Source: an uncultured Clostridia bacterium (GTDB lineage Bacteria; Bacillota_A; Clostridia; Oscillospirales; Oscillospiraceae). Taken from it: DNA of 16,365 nucleotides. Shown piece by piece: positions 1-8,674 of this stretch; the first letter of the stretch is position 1, and each line of letters starts with the position of its first letter. Below the pieces are notes generated by a model. The model ran no database searches. It was not told where the DNA came from and worked only from the letters and a program-made list of their open reading frames with translations. The DNA lies in contig CAMJQX010000011.1 in the NCBI GenBank assembly GCA_946408145.1, positions 1 through 16,365 on the forward strand, in the 5' to 3' direction. The position numbers and the translations under genes were made by a program.

Positions 1-856
1 GCGGCAAGAGCGTCACCTCTCTCTCGGTCATCGGCCTTCTGATGGGCACCACCGGCCGGATCACGGAGGGCGAGATCCTTCTCGACGGAGAGGACATCAC
101 CAAATACAGCGAAAAACAGCGCCGCAAGCTTCGCGGCTCCAAGATCTCCATGATCTTTCAGGAGCCGATGACCTCGCTCAACCCGGTCATGAAGATCGGG
201 CGGCAGATCCGCGAAAAGATCCTGCAGCACCAGAAGATCTCCCGCAGTGCGGCTGACGGGGAGGTCATACGGCTTCTGCGCATGACCGGGCTTCCCCGGG
301 TGGAGCGCATCGTCAACGAGTTCCCGTTCCAGCTCTCGGGCGGACAGCGGCAGCGGGTGATGATCGCCCTGGCTTTGGCCTGCAGCCCCGAGATCCTTAT
401 CGCCGACGAGCCCACCACGGCGCTGGACGTGACGATCCAGGCCCAGATCCTGACCCTGATGGAGCAGCTCAAGAAGGAGACGGGGACCTCGATCCTGTTC
501 ATCACTCACGACTTCGGCGTGGTGGCCGAGGTCTGCGACGACGTGGTCGTGATGTACTGCGGCCGCATCGTGGAGAAGGGGACGGTCATGGACATTTTCC
601 GGAAGACCGCGCATCCCTACACCGAGGGGCTGCTCAACTCCATCCCCAAGATCGGCGTGCGCGCCGAGGAGCTGGAGGTCATACCCGGAAACGTGCCCAA
701 CCCGAAATACATGCCCAAGGGCTGCAAATTCTCCGACCGGTGCAAATACTGCTTTGCCCGGTGTCTCGAGGAGGAGCCCGGCTTCGCCGATCTGGGCGGC
801 GGGCATTTCTCCCGCTGCTGGCGAAGCTTCCCCGATTTTAAAGAACAGGAGGCCGA

Positions 857-860
<4 letters not shown>
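1..860 (+). CDS. Oligopeptide/dipeptide ABC transporter ATP-binding protein, DppD/OppD type (5' partial)
   Basis: One of two ATPase subunits that power import of short peptides through a membrane permease pair; acts on the cytoplasmic face. The window opens inside the Walker A loop (GKSVTSLSV is read from base 3), so about 40 N-terminal residues lie outside. Seen after that: the Q-loop region (IFQEPMTSLNP), ABC signature (LSGGQRQRV), Walker B (LIADEPTTALD) and H-loop (ITHD). The tail is the oligopeptide-transporter C-terminal domain with a cysteine cluster (GCKFSDRCKYCFARC), a place where some DppD proteins bind an Fe-S cluster. The ATG at 42 is internal, not the start. The stop overlaps the next gene's start by ATGA, so the two are translationally coupled. 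Substrate specificity (di- versus oligopeptide, nickel) cannot be read from the ATPase alone. Confidence 0.95.
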
Positions 861-1855
<995 letters not shown>

Positions 1856-1863
1856 CGATACAG

Positions 1864-1911
1864 CGGCAGAGCAGAGAGATCCTCTCTGCCGACTTTACGG
1901 ACGAGCGTCCG
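1864..1911 (+). promoter_or_regulatory. Two small hairpins between the transporter and the M42 peptidase
   Basis: An 8-bp perfect stem, CGGCAGAG (1864-1871) with CTCTGCCG (1884-1891), is followed by a 5-bp stem, CGGAC (1898-1902) with GTCCG (1907-1911). No U-tract follows, so this is not a clear terminator. It may be an mRNA-processing or partial attenuation structure that separates expression of the transporter from the peptidase, or it may be chance. Confidence 0.3.
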
Positions 1912-1926
1912 GAAAGAGGTTATAAC

Positions 1927-3000
1927 ATGGAAAAACTGACGAATCGGGAGATCGAACGGATCCTGGCGCTGTCGGACGCCTTCGGCCCCAGCGGCATGGA
2001 GGACGAGGTCAGCTCGCTTGTCATAAAAGAGCTGGACGGTGTTCTGGAACTGACGGAGGATAAGATGCGCAACGTCCGCGGTGAGCTGGATCCGTCCGGC
2101 AGCGGGCCCAGGATCATGTTCGACGCGCATCTGGACGAGGTAGGCCTGATCGTACAGGCGGTCAAACCCAATGGGACCATGCGCTTCCTGCCGCTGGGCG
2201 GCATGACGGCGGGGAATCTGCCGTCGTCGCTCTTCGAGATCAGGGCCTCGGACGGCCGACTCGTGAAAGCCTCCGTGGCAGCCAAGCCGCCCCACTTCAT
2301 GTCCGCTGCAGAGCGGGAAGCGGCCCAGAGCATCGACGATATGGTCCTCGACTGCGGCAGCGTCAGCGCCGAGGAGACGAGGGATTATTTCGGTCTGGAC
2401 GTGGGCAGCTTCGCCGTGCCCGCGGTCCGCGCCTCTTACGATGAGAACAGAGGGCTCTTTTTCGGCAAGGCCTACGACTGCCGGATCGGCGTCGCCGCCG
2501 AGATCGAGACGCTCATACGGCTGAAGGGGAAGGAGCTGCCCTGCCGCGTACAGGCGTCCTTCGCGGTGCAGGAGGAGGTCGGCGAGCGCGGCGTATACGC
2601 CAATTACAAGGCGCTGCAGCCGGATCTGATGATCTGCTTCGAGGGCTGCCCCGCAGACGACACCTTCCAGGAGCCCTGGATGATCCAGGCGGCGCTGAAC
2701 AGGGGACCGATGCTGCGCCACTTTGATCGCTCCATGATCACCTCGCCGCGGTTCCAGAAGTACGCGCTGGACCTAGCCCGGGCCAACGGCATCCCCGTGC
2801 AGGAATCCGTCCGCTCCGGCGGCGGCACCGACGGCGGCATGATCCACACCGAGGGCGTGCCCTGCATCGTCATCGGCATCCCGGTGCGCTATATCCACTC
2901 CCACCATTGCTGGTGCACGGCGCAGGACTACCGCGCCGCCGTGGAGCTGGCCGTGAAGATCTGTGAGACCCTGGACGGATCCGTGCTCGAGAGCTTCTGA
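1927..3000 (+). CDS. M42 family metallo-aminopeptidase (FrvX/YsdC/glutamyl aminopeptidase-like)
   Basis: Cytoplasmic dinuclear-metal aminopeptidase that trims N-terminal residues from peptides; 357 aa, normal for the family. Family landmarks run in order: FGPSGME near the N-terminus, the metal His and Asp in DAHLDEVG, the bridging Asp in AYDCRIG, the catalytic and metal Glu pair in QEEVGERG, the acidic ligand in EGCPADD, a Gly-rich GGGTDGG, and the final metal His in IHSHHCW. The residue after the bridging Asp is Cys where Asp or Asn is common; the ligand itself is kept. A GAAAGAGG ribosome site lies about 7 nt before the ATG. It follows the peptide importer by 71 nt on the same strand, which fits breakdown of imported peptides. 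Exact substrate preference is not predictable here. Confidence 0.92.
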   Translation: MEKLTNREIERILALSDAFGPSGMEDEVSSLVIKELDGVLELTEDKMRNVRGELDPSGSGPRIMFDAHLDEVGLIVQAVKPNGTMRFLPLGGMTAGNLPSSLFEIRASDGRLVKASVAAKPPHFMSAAEREAAQSIDDMVLDCGSVSAEETRDYFGLDVGSFAVPAVRASYDENRGLFFGKAYDCRIGVAAEIETLIRLKGKELPCRVQASFAVQEEVGERGVYANYKALQPDLMICFEGCPADDTFQEPWMIQAALNRGPMLRHFDRSMITSPRFQKYALDLARANGIPVQESVRSGGGTDGGMIHTEGVPCIVIGIPVRYIHSHHCWCTAQDYRAAVELAVKICETLDGSVLESF

Positions 3001-3069
3001 TCACAGGCCGGAGACCGGATACGGCGGCGGTGCTCCCTGATTTTTCCGCTTTTTGAATGTAAAATTTTC

Positions 3070-3098
3070 TTAACTATTTTTGTATAGTATGCTAAAAT
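3070..3098 (+). promoter_or_regulatory. Candidate sigma-A promoter ahead of the rpsL fragment
   Basis: TTAACT (3070-3075), a 17-nt spacer, then TAAAAT (3093-3098) sit in a locally AT-rich stretch that contrasts with the GC-rich genes on both sides. An overlapping TATAGT (3083-3088) is an alternative -10. The order promoter, hairpin, strong ribosome site (AAAGGAGG, 3146-3153), ATG fits the 5' end of a ribosomal-protein operon, but no transcript data exist here. Confidence 0.4.
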
Positions 3099-3139
3099 TT
3101 CCATTCGTGTGGGCCTATGCCCGCATGAATGGAAATTTT
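3094..3139 (+). other. Long near-perfect hairpin in the rpsL leader (possible attenuator or bidirectional terminator)
   Basis: Arms AAAATTTCCATTC (3094-3106) and GAATGGAAATTTT (3127-3139) are perfect 13-bp complements. The stem continues inward through GTGTGGGC and GCCCGCAT with two G-U pairs, leaving a CTAT loop. That gives about 21 bp in total, A-rich on the left and T-rich on the right. It could terminate in either direction, or act as a leader structure controlling the ribosomal-protein gene that starts 22 nt later. It may also mark the end of the M42 transcript, since no other terminator is visible after 3000. Confidence 0.6.
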
Positions 3140-3160
3140 GTCAGGAAAGGAGGAAAATGC

Positions 3161-4517
<1,357 letters not shown>

Positions 4518-4518
<1 letters not shown>

Positions 4519-4544
4519 TGAGTTATACACCGTTTGACGCCATG
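4518..4544 (+). pseudogene. rpoC: rpoC 5' fragment (about 9 codons)
   Basis: The rpoB stop overlaps an ATG (TAATG), and translation gives MSYTPFDAM, which resembles RNA polymerase beta' N-termini that normally continue with a conserved (R/K)IGLASPE-like block. Here it continues FIAISSFLF and stops at TGA after 24 codons. The normal rpoB-rpoC order supports the assignment, but nine residues are little evidence. The second breakpoint of the patchwork therefore lies near 4545. Confidence 0.55.
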
Positions 4545-4882
4545 TTCATTGCGATATCCTCCTTCTTATTCAGTCATGAGAGTGCCAGCTGAAATACACA
4601 TACGTGATGTTCGCCTCGTTGCAGAAATCCTTCAGCTCCCAAAAGCCTCTCGGACCCGAAAAACGCTCCTTAAGCATCTCTATCGGATCGGAGCCGTTTT
4701 CGGAGAGGATATGGAAGAAAAAAGGATTGACTTGGAATAATAGCCTTGGGCACAGATTTGACCACATTTTCGGCGGCATAAGCTGCATAAGCGGCATCTA
4801 CGGCATTAACGGAACAACACACAATGCACATAAAAAACAAAAAGCCCTAAATATCTAACTTATTTAACGTATGCTTCATGTG
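4545..4882. other. Unassigned stretch between the rpoC fragment and the tRNA fragment
   Basis: About 340 nt with visibly lower GC than the flanks and no gene I recognise. On the minus strand a reading from 4797 to 4570 ends in a peptide with ordinary composition (GFWELKDFCNEANITYVYF), which might be the tail of a broken gene, but no family comes to mind. The right 70 nt, up to the tRNA fragment, is AT-rich. By position this could be the end of an integrated element whose other parts are missing. No integrase is present in it. Confidence 0.4.
4775..4811. repeat. Imperfect 9-bp tandem repeat (GCAT every 9 bp, four units)
   Basis: GCAT occurs at 4776, 4785, 4794 and 4803, exactly 9 bp apart; the first two units are almost identical (GCATAAGC). 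On the minus strand one frame reads AAYAAYAA-like residues, so it could be the remains of a coding repeat or a set of protein-binding sites near an attachment site. It is short and imperfect. Confidence 0.45.
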
Positions 4883-4927
4883 CTCCTAAGCGGGACGCCG
4901 CGCGTTCGAATCGCGCCGGGGACGCCA
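4883..4927 (+). tRNA. tRNA-Arg(CCT), 3' half only
   Basis: The sequence folds as the 3' half of a tRNA: anticodon loop CTCCTAA (4883-4889, anticodon CCT at 4885-4887), 3' side of the anticodon stem GCGGG, a 5-nt variable loop, T-arm GCGCG / TTCGAAT / CGCGC (4900-4916), acceptor strand CGGGGAC, discriminator G and encoded CCA (4925-4927). Upstream bases do not pair with the anticodon stem, and no D-arm or GTCCCCG acceptor strand precedes it. The homology starts at the anticodon loop, where many tyrosine integrases cross over. That makes this look like the distal attachment scar of an integrated element. It cannot yield a tRNA as it stands. Confidence 0.82.
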
Positions 4928-4960
4928 AACCCCCGAAAACAATGCGTTTTCGGGGGTTTT
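4928..4960 (+). terminator. Intrinsic terminator of the tRNA-Arg gene
   Basis: Arms AACCCCCGAAAAC (4928-4940) and GTTTTCGGGGGTT (4946-4958) form a perfect 13-bp stem with a 5-nt loop AATGC, followed by a short T tract. It begins one base after the encoded CCA, as expected for a tRNA terminator. That suggests the sequence right of the tRNA fragment is the original chromosomal flank of the tRNA gene. Confidence 0.85.
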
Positions 4961-5021
4961 AGTTTGCAAATGAACTGGATTAATGTGGAGCCTAATATGA
5001 TTATCCAGGATTGTTTTCATA

Positions 5022-5939
5022 TTACAATGCCTCTTTCTCTACAATCCTTGGTTCACTGAACCCGAGGTCTTCCCCTATGAAACGCTCATATGCCTTACCG
5101 ATCCTGCGAATGCGTTTGAGCACGGCGCTGTGGGTCCTGAACCCCAGCCGCTGCGCGATCTCAGCCAGCGGTCGCTTGTCACAGCGCAGGAGCATGATCT
5201 TCCGGTCGGTTTCCGTAAGCGTCTTCAGAAAACGCTCGACTTCGTATTCGCCCCAGACCTGCTCCTCGAACTCATGGGCTGTGTTCGCCTGGAGGGCGGT
5301 CGGCGCCACGCCTGTCAATCTGAACACATCCACAGACGCGACGGTCGGATGCTTCGTCCGCGAGTGATACCACCGCCGCCAGAAATCGGTCTTGATCCGG
5401 CTGGAGCGTCGGTCATAGTCCTCAAAGCACCGATTCTGCTGAACCACCTCAAAGAACGCGGGATACCGGTCCTCCACCATGACCTTCTGGACGGCAAGCC
5501 GCACCACTGCCGACATGTATTCCATTGAGCAGAAGCCTATCTCTTTATCCGGTTCCGCCTGCCAGGTGCGGTAAAACGCTTCCGCGTCCGGCAGCAGCTC
5601 CAGGTCCTCCAGGGCGTTGATCCACAACGGCGCCGCATGCGCTACGATCCAGCCGGGATCATAGCCGGAATACACCTCCATCTTTTTCCCAAGGCCCAAA
5701 TGCGGCCAGGCGGCGTAGGCGTAGCAGTCAATGACCACCTGAAGGAAGTTGTCGCTTTCCACACGGCGGATGGTCTCCGGATCCCGGAACAGGGCCCGGG
5801 GGACGCGCTTCAGGGTCATCATTTCCTTATTCGTTTTTTCCAGCAGACAGTTGGGGATCATCAGAAACGCCGGTATGAATTCGGAATTCTTATAAAGCCG
5901 TTCTGTCCCGTCTGCCTGCTTGAAAGCCAATTGTTTCAA
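5022..5939 (-). CDS. Unknown protein with C-terminal sigma-70 region 4-like helix-turn-helix
   Basis: 305 aa on the minus strand, divergent from the rest of the element. Residues about 237-284 (FLKTLTETDRKIMLLRC, then LAEIAQRLGF, then AVLKRIRRIGKAY) follow the sigma region 4 / response-regulator helix-turn-helix pattern, so DNA binding is likely. The N-terminal 230 residues are soluble-looking, rich in Trp and Tyr, and match no family I recognise. The start is TTG at 5939-5937: an in-frame TGA lies immediately before it, and GGAG stands 7 nt upstream. The next in-frame ATG is about 27 codons in. It may regulate the element's excision or replication genes, or act as an unusual sigma-like factor. 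The function is inferred only. Confidence 0.75.
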   Translation of the reverse strand: MKQLAFKQADGTERLYKNSEFIPAFLMIPNCLLEKTNKEMMTLKRVPRALFRDPETIRRVESDNFLQVVIDCYAYAAWPHLGLGKKMEVYSGYDPGWIVAHAAPLWINALEDLELLPDAEAFYRTWQAEPDKEIGFCSMEYMSAVVRLAVQKVMVEDRYPAFFEVVQQNRCFEDYDRRSSRIKTDFWRRWYHSRTKHPTVASVDVFRLTGVAPTALQANTAHEFEEQVWGEYEVERFLKTLTETDRKIMLLRCDKRPLAEIAQRLGFRTHSAVLKRIRRIGKAYERFIGEDLGFSEPRIVEKEAL

Positions 5940-6350
5940 ATCATCATCTCCAGAAATCGCGCGAAAAACGATCTGTTCCCATCTTCACGCTCCCATTGTA
6001 GCAAACTAATTGTCCCATTTGCAGGACTGCTGAATAAGTGTCCCATAACGGGAACAATACGGCGATACCTCGGTCGTTTAGAGGTGCAGAGGCCTTGCGT
6101 CGGTTGGAAAAGGGGATATTTCAAATTAAGATTCTCACGGCAGGAACAATTTGCCGTATGCTTCGTCGTTAAAATATGTAAGGGGCCTTTTGCTGCCGGG
6201 CCCGTTGCGAAGGGAGGTGATAAGGCAACCGTATCGCACCACGCTGTGGGAAGAGGACAGTTACGGGACAAGAACAGAACAGAGCGGCATTTCTATGGAC
6301 CGGCCACTGAGCCGGTCTTTTCTTATGCCCGCTCGGAAAGGAGCAAGTAT
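5940..6350. promoter_or_regulatory. Divergent control region with repeated TGTYCCRT motifs
   Basis: About 410 nt between the divergent sigma-like gene and the ATPase gene. The motif TGT(T)CCC(A/G)T appears as TGTTCCCAT (5974-5982), TGTCCCAT (6011-6018 and 6039-6046), and on the other strand at 6048-6056 and 6263-6270; a weaker CTCCCAT is at 5990. The 6039-6056 pair faces inward as an imperfect palindrome. These could be operators for the helix-turn-helix protein or iterons for replication. TTGCCG (6151) with TATGTA (6175) is only a weak promoter guess. A GGGAGGTGAT at about 6213 resembles a ribosome site but has no well-placed start codon after it. Confidence 0.45.
6298..6324 (+). terminator. 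Terminator-like hairpin just before the ATPase gene (candidate attenuator)
   Basis: GACCGGC (6298-6304) and GCCGGTC (6311-6317) pair perfectly around a 6-nt loop CACTGA, followed by TTTTCTT. The stop point would be about 27 nt before the next start codon. Position and shape suggest transcription attenuation of the element's operon, or a terminator for a short leader RNA. Confidence 0.6.
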
Positions 6351-7364
6351 ATGGGAGAACTGAAACTGATCAAACTGGCCGACATACAGGCCAGGAACGT
6401 TGAGTGGCTGTGGGAGCCGTACCTGCCGAAGGGCAAGGTATCGATCCTCCGCGGCCATCCGGGCGAAGGCAAGTCCATGTTCATCATGGCGCTGATCTCC
6501 GCCCTTTCTACCGGCGACCCGCTGTTCAATGAGGAGGATCGCCGTGAGCCGGTCGCGTGCGTGTATCAGAGCGCAGAAGACGCTCTCGACGATACGATCA
6601 AACCCCGGCTTGACGCGGCTTTCGCCGACTGCGAACGGGTCTTCACCATCGACGAGCGAAACGATCCCCTGTCCTTTACGGACAGTCGTATCGAGCAGGC
6701 GATCCGGGACACCAGCGCCGGGCTCATGATCCTCGACCCGCTGCAGGCGTACCTCGGCGCGAACGTGGATATGTACCGGGCCAACGAGGTGCGGCCGGTG
6801 CTGACCGGGCTGGTGGACGTATCCGCGCGCACGGGATGTGCGATCCTGCTGGTGGAGCACATGAACAAGATGAAGGGCGCTTCGGCGATCACAAAGGGCC
6901 TTGGCTCCATGGACATCACCGGCGCCGCCCGCAGCGTGCTGCTCCTCGGGAGGGCGAACGATCACTCTCCGGAGGTATACCTGGCTCATGTCAAAAGCAA
7001 CCTGGCGCCCAGGGGACAGACCCTTGTCTTCATCACCGAAGACAACCGCATGTACTTCGTGGGCGCCAGCGACATCAGCGCAAACCAGTTGCTGGACTGC
7101 GCGGACGCGCCGGAATACCGGGAGACCAAGAGCGATCAGGTAGAGGCATCCCTGCTGGAGTATTTCATGGACAGCGAAGAGATCCCTTGCCAGCAGATCT
7201 ACGACTTCTACGGTGGCAACGGTATCAGCAAGCGCACGGTGGACGGCGCCAAGAAGAAGCTCGGCATCCGTTCCGTCAAACGCGGTGACGCGTGGTACTG
7301 GGTACGTCCGGACAGCATCCCGCCGCAGCGGAAGAATGAAGGTTGCAATCTTGTCAGTACATAG
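6351..7364 (+). CDS. RepA-like AAA_25 / RecA-fold ATPase
   Basis: 337 aa, starting at the ATG at 6351 after GGAAAGGAG. The longer open frame upstream is the non-coding control region read through. Walker A GHPGEGKS is at residues 35-42. Walker B GLMILDPLQ has its Asp near residue 129, and the VEHMNK...GSMDITGAARSVLLL block is typical of plasmid RepA-like hexameric helicases (AAA_25). The C-terminal 80 residues hold a probable winged-helix-like segment (ISKRTVDGAKKKLG). Such proteins load at plasmid origins or act as replication helicases in mobile elements, so it may support replication of the excised circle. A role in DNA processing at oriT is possible. It heads the probable operon with the relaxase. 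Confidence 0.87.
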   Translation: MGELKLIKLADIQARNVEWLWEPYLPKGKVSILRGHPGEGKSMFIMALISALSTGDPLFNEEDRREPVACVYQSAEDALDDTIKPRLDAAFADCERVFTIDERNDPLSFTDSRIEQAIRDTSAGLMILDPLQAYLGANVDMYRANEVRPVLTGLVDVSARTGCAILLVEHMNKMKGASAITKGLGSMDITGAARSVLLLGRANDHSPEVYLAHVKSNLAPRGQTLVFITEDNRMYFVGASDISANQLLDCADAPEYRETKSDQVEASLLEYFMDSEEIPCQQIYDFYGGNGISKRTVDGAKKKLGIRSVKRGDAWYWVRPDSIPPQRKNEGCNLVST

Positions 7365-7378
7365 AGATTGCAACCTTC
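7338..7378. repeat. 14-bp perfect inverted repeat with TTGCAAT core (site 1)
   Basis: Arms GAAGGTTGCAATCT (7338-7351) and AGATTGCAACCTTC (7365-7378) are perfect complements with a 13-nt spacer that contains the ATPase stop codon. No U tract follows, so a protein-binding site or structural element is more likely than a terminator. The core is shared with the repeat at 7642-7680. Confidence 0.7.
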
Positions 7379-7472
7379 CGAAGGGGGCAGGTCCATCCTG
7401 CCGACGTCCCCGCGAACGGAAGAAACGTGCGAAGAGCGCGGTCCGGCACCGTTCGCAAGCCCCCTGCAAGGG

Positions 7473-7507
7473 CACACCACCTATCGTATAGGTGTAGTGT
7501 GTTATAC
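7473..7507 (+). other. oriT: oriT of pMV158/MobV type with predicted nick between 7501 and 7502
   Basis: CACAC (7473-7477) plus CACCTAT (7478-7484), a CGT loop, then ATAGGTG (7488-7494), TA, and GTGTG (7497-7501) form a hairpin. It is followed by TTATAC. The stretch TAGTGTG/TTA is the recognised nick-site sequence of pMV158-family relaxases, placed as in pMV158 at the base of a hairpin. The MobV-type relaxase gene starts 210 nt downstream. The match is read by eye against known family sequence; no nicking data exist. Confidence 0.85.
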
Positions 7508-7641
7508 TGCTTTGCCGCATCGGGAGAAACCCGATTCGAGCAGTCGCCTGCGGGCGAAGAAAACGAGGGAACACAGTGCGTTCCCGAGATTTTCTTTGCA
7601 GCGGCAATGCAGGATTCTGACCCCCCCGCAGGGAGTGAATC

Positions 7642-7680
7642 AACATTGCAATCCCTGTATACATGCACTGTTGCAATGTT
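7642..7680. repeat. 10-bp inverted repeat with TTGCAAT core (site 2)
   Basis: AACATTGCAA (7642-7651) and TTGCAATGTT (7671-7680) are perfect complements. The 19-nt spacer contains the palindrome TGTATACA (7656-7663). It lies 38 nt before the relaxase start and shares the TTGCAAT core with site 1 on the other side of oriT. It could be an operator for the relaxase gene or a partition site for the ParB-like protein. Confidence 0.6.
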
Positions 7681-7717
7681 CCTTGAAAACACCAGTCAAA
7701 CAAAGAAGGAGGCACAT

Positions 7718-8671
7718 ATGCCATACGCGATCATGCGATTCCAAAAATGTGCGGCAGGCGGCGTAGCTGCCAAGAACCGCCATAACGAACGGCTGAAGTC
7801 GGAATACAAAAGCAATCCGAACATCGACCGGGATCGAACCAAGAACAACTATCATCTCGTCGAACCGCACGGGAAATACAAACAGTGCTATACGGAGATG
7901 ATCGAGCGCGCCGGCTGCCGGACGCGATCCAACAGTACCGTACTGGTGGAGACGCTGCTCACGGCATCGCCGGAGTTCATGAACCAACTGAATCCACAGG
8001 AACAGCGGCAGTTCTTTGAAAGGGCTGCTGCTTTTCTGTATGAGCGGATTGGAAAAGAGAACGTCGTGTCGGCGATCGTTCATATGGATGAGACGACGCC
8101 GCACATGCATCTGTGCTTCTGTCCGATCACGAAGGACGGACGCCTCAGCGCCAAGGAGATTCTGGGCAACAAGGCGGACCTGTCGAAATGGCAGGACGCG
8201 TTCTACGAGCACATGCACGGATACTATCCGGCGCTGGAACGCGGACTGCCGTCGGCACAGACGCACCGGAAGCATATTCCGGCGTATCTGTTCCGTGCGT
8301 TGGACGACGCGGTAAACAGCATCGACACGGTCGACCGGCTGCTGAGCGACATCACTGTCTTCAACGTCGGCAAAAAGAAAGACGAGGCGAAGAAGGAGCT
8401 CGGAGAGCATCTGTGCGGCTTCTACACGCTGGCGGCGCACGCGAAGCAGATCGATGCCTACGTCCGGAGTCTGGAGCTGGCGAACGCGGAAAAGGACAAG
8501 GAGATCGCTTCTCTGAGCGACCGGCTGGAAGAAACAGACCTGGATCTGACGGCGTCTGAGGCGCGTGTACGGCAGCTCAAGGCGGAAAAGGATCACGCGC
8601 TGGCATTGCTTGCGAGCATACCGCCGGAGCTGCGATTGGAAATCGAACGAAAAATGAGCAAAGCGAGGTAA
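7718..8671 (+). CDS. MobV (Pre/Mob) family relaxase
   Basis: 317 aa, starting at 7718 five nt after AGAAGGAGG; the longer frame from 7343 is oriT sequence. The N-terminus MPYAIMRFQKC and the RHNERLKSEYKSNPNIDRDRTKNNY region are typical of MobV relaxases. The metal and catalytic motif HMDETTPHMH is at residues 122-131. The C-terminal third (SLSDRLEETDLDLTASEARV and onward) is a predicted coiled coil, as in this family, probably for dimerisation or partner contact. It would nick oriT at 7501/7502 and lead the strand into a recipient through another element's mating channel. It is related to TnpZ of Tn4451-type elements. The stop is 3 nt before the ParB start. Confidence 0.93.
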   Translation: MPYAIMRFQKCAAGGVAAKNRHNERLKSEYKSNPNIDRDRTKNNYHLVEPHGKYKQCYTEMIERAGCRTRSNSTVLVETLLTASPEFMNQLNPQEQRQFFERAAAFLYERIGKENVVSAIVHMDETTPHMHLCFCPITKDGRLSAKEILGNKADLSKWQDAFYEHMHGYYPALERGLPSAQTHRKHIPAYLFRALDDAVNSIDTVDRLLSDITVFNVGKKKDEAKKELGEHLCGFYTLAAHAKQIDAYVRSLELANAEKDKEIASLSDRLEETDLDLTASEARVRQLKAEKDHALALLASIPPELRLEIERKMSKAR

Positions 8672-8674
8672 ACC

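Larger units (their letters stand above)
7365..7717 (+). promoter_or_regulatory. Mobilisation intergenic region: oriT plus several hairpins
   Basis: About 350 nt without a gene, between the ATPase and the relaxase. Besides oriT it carries small perfect hairpins CGGG/CCCG (7521-7533), TCGCC/GGCGA (7544-7557) and GGGAAC/GTTCCC (7567-7585). TTGCAAT inverted repeats lie at both ends. The dense secondary structure fits a transfer origin and possibly a single-strand origin. The relaxase ribosome site AGAAGGAGG (7704-7712) closes it. Confidence 0.55.

Noticed and set aside
5936..6271. Minus-strand 111-residue reading frame before the sigma-like gene
   Set aside because: It covers the repeat-rich control region, has no family resemblance and no convincing ribosome site.
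6151..6363. A 70-residue leader gene overlapping the ATPase start
   Set aside because: It lacks a start codon at a proper distance from a ribosome site (GGGAGGTGAT has no ATG after it) and crosses a terminator-like hairpin; the composition looks non-coding.
7338..7680. CRISPR array or phage origin from the repeated TTGCAAT units
   Set aside because: Only two inverted repeats with unequal spacing; no regular repeat-spacer pattern and no cas genes.
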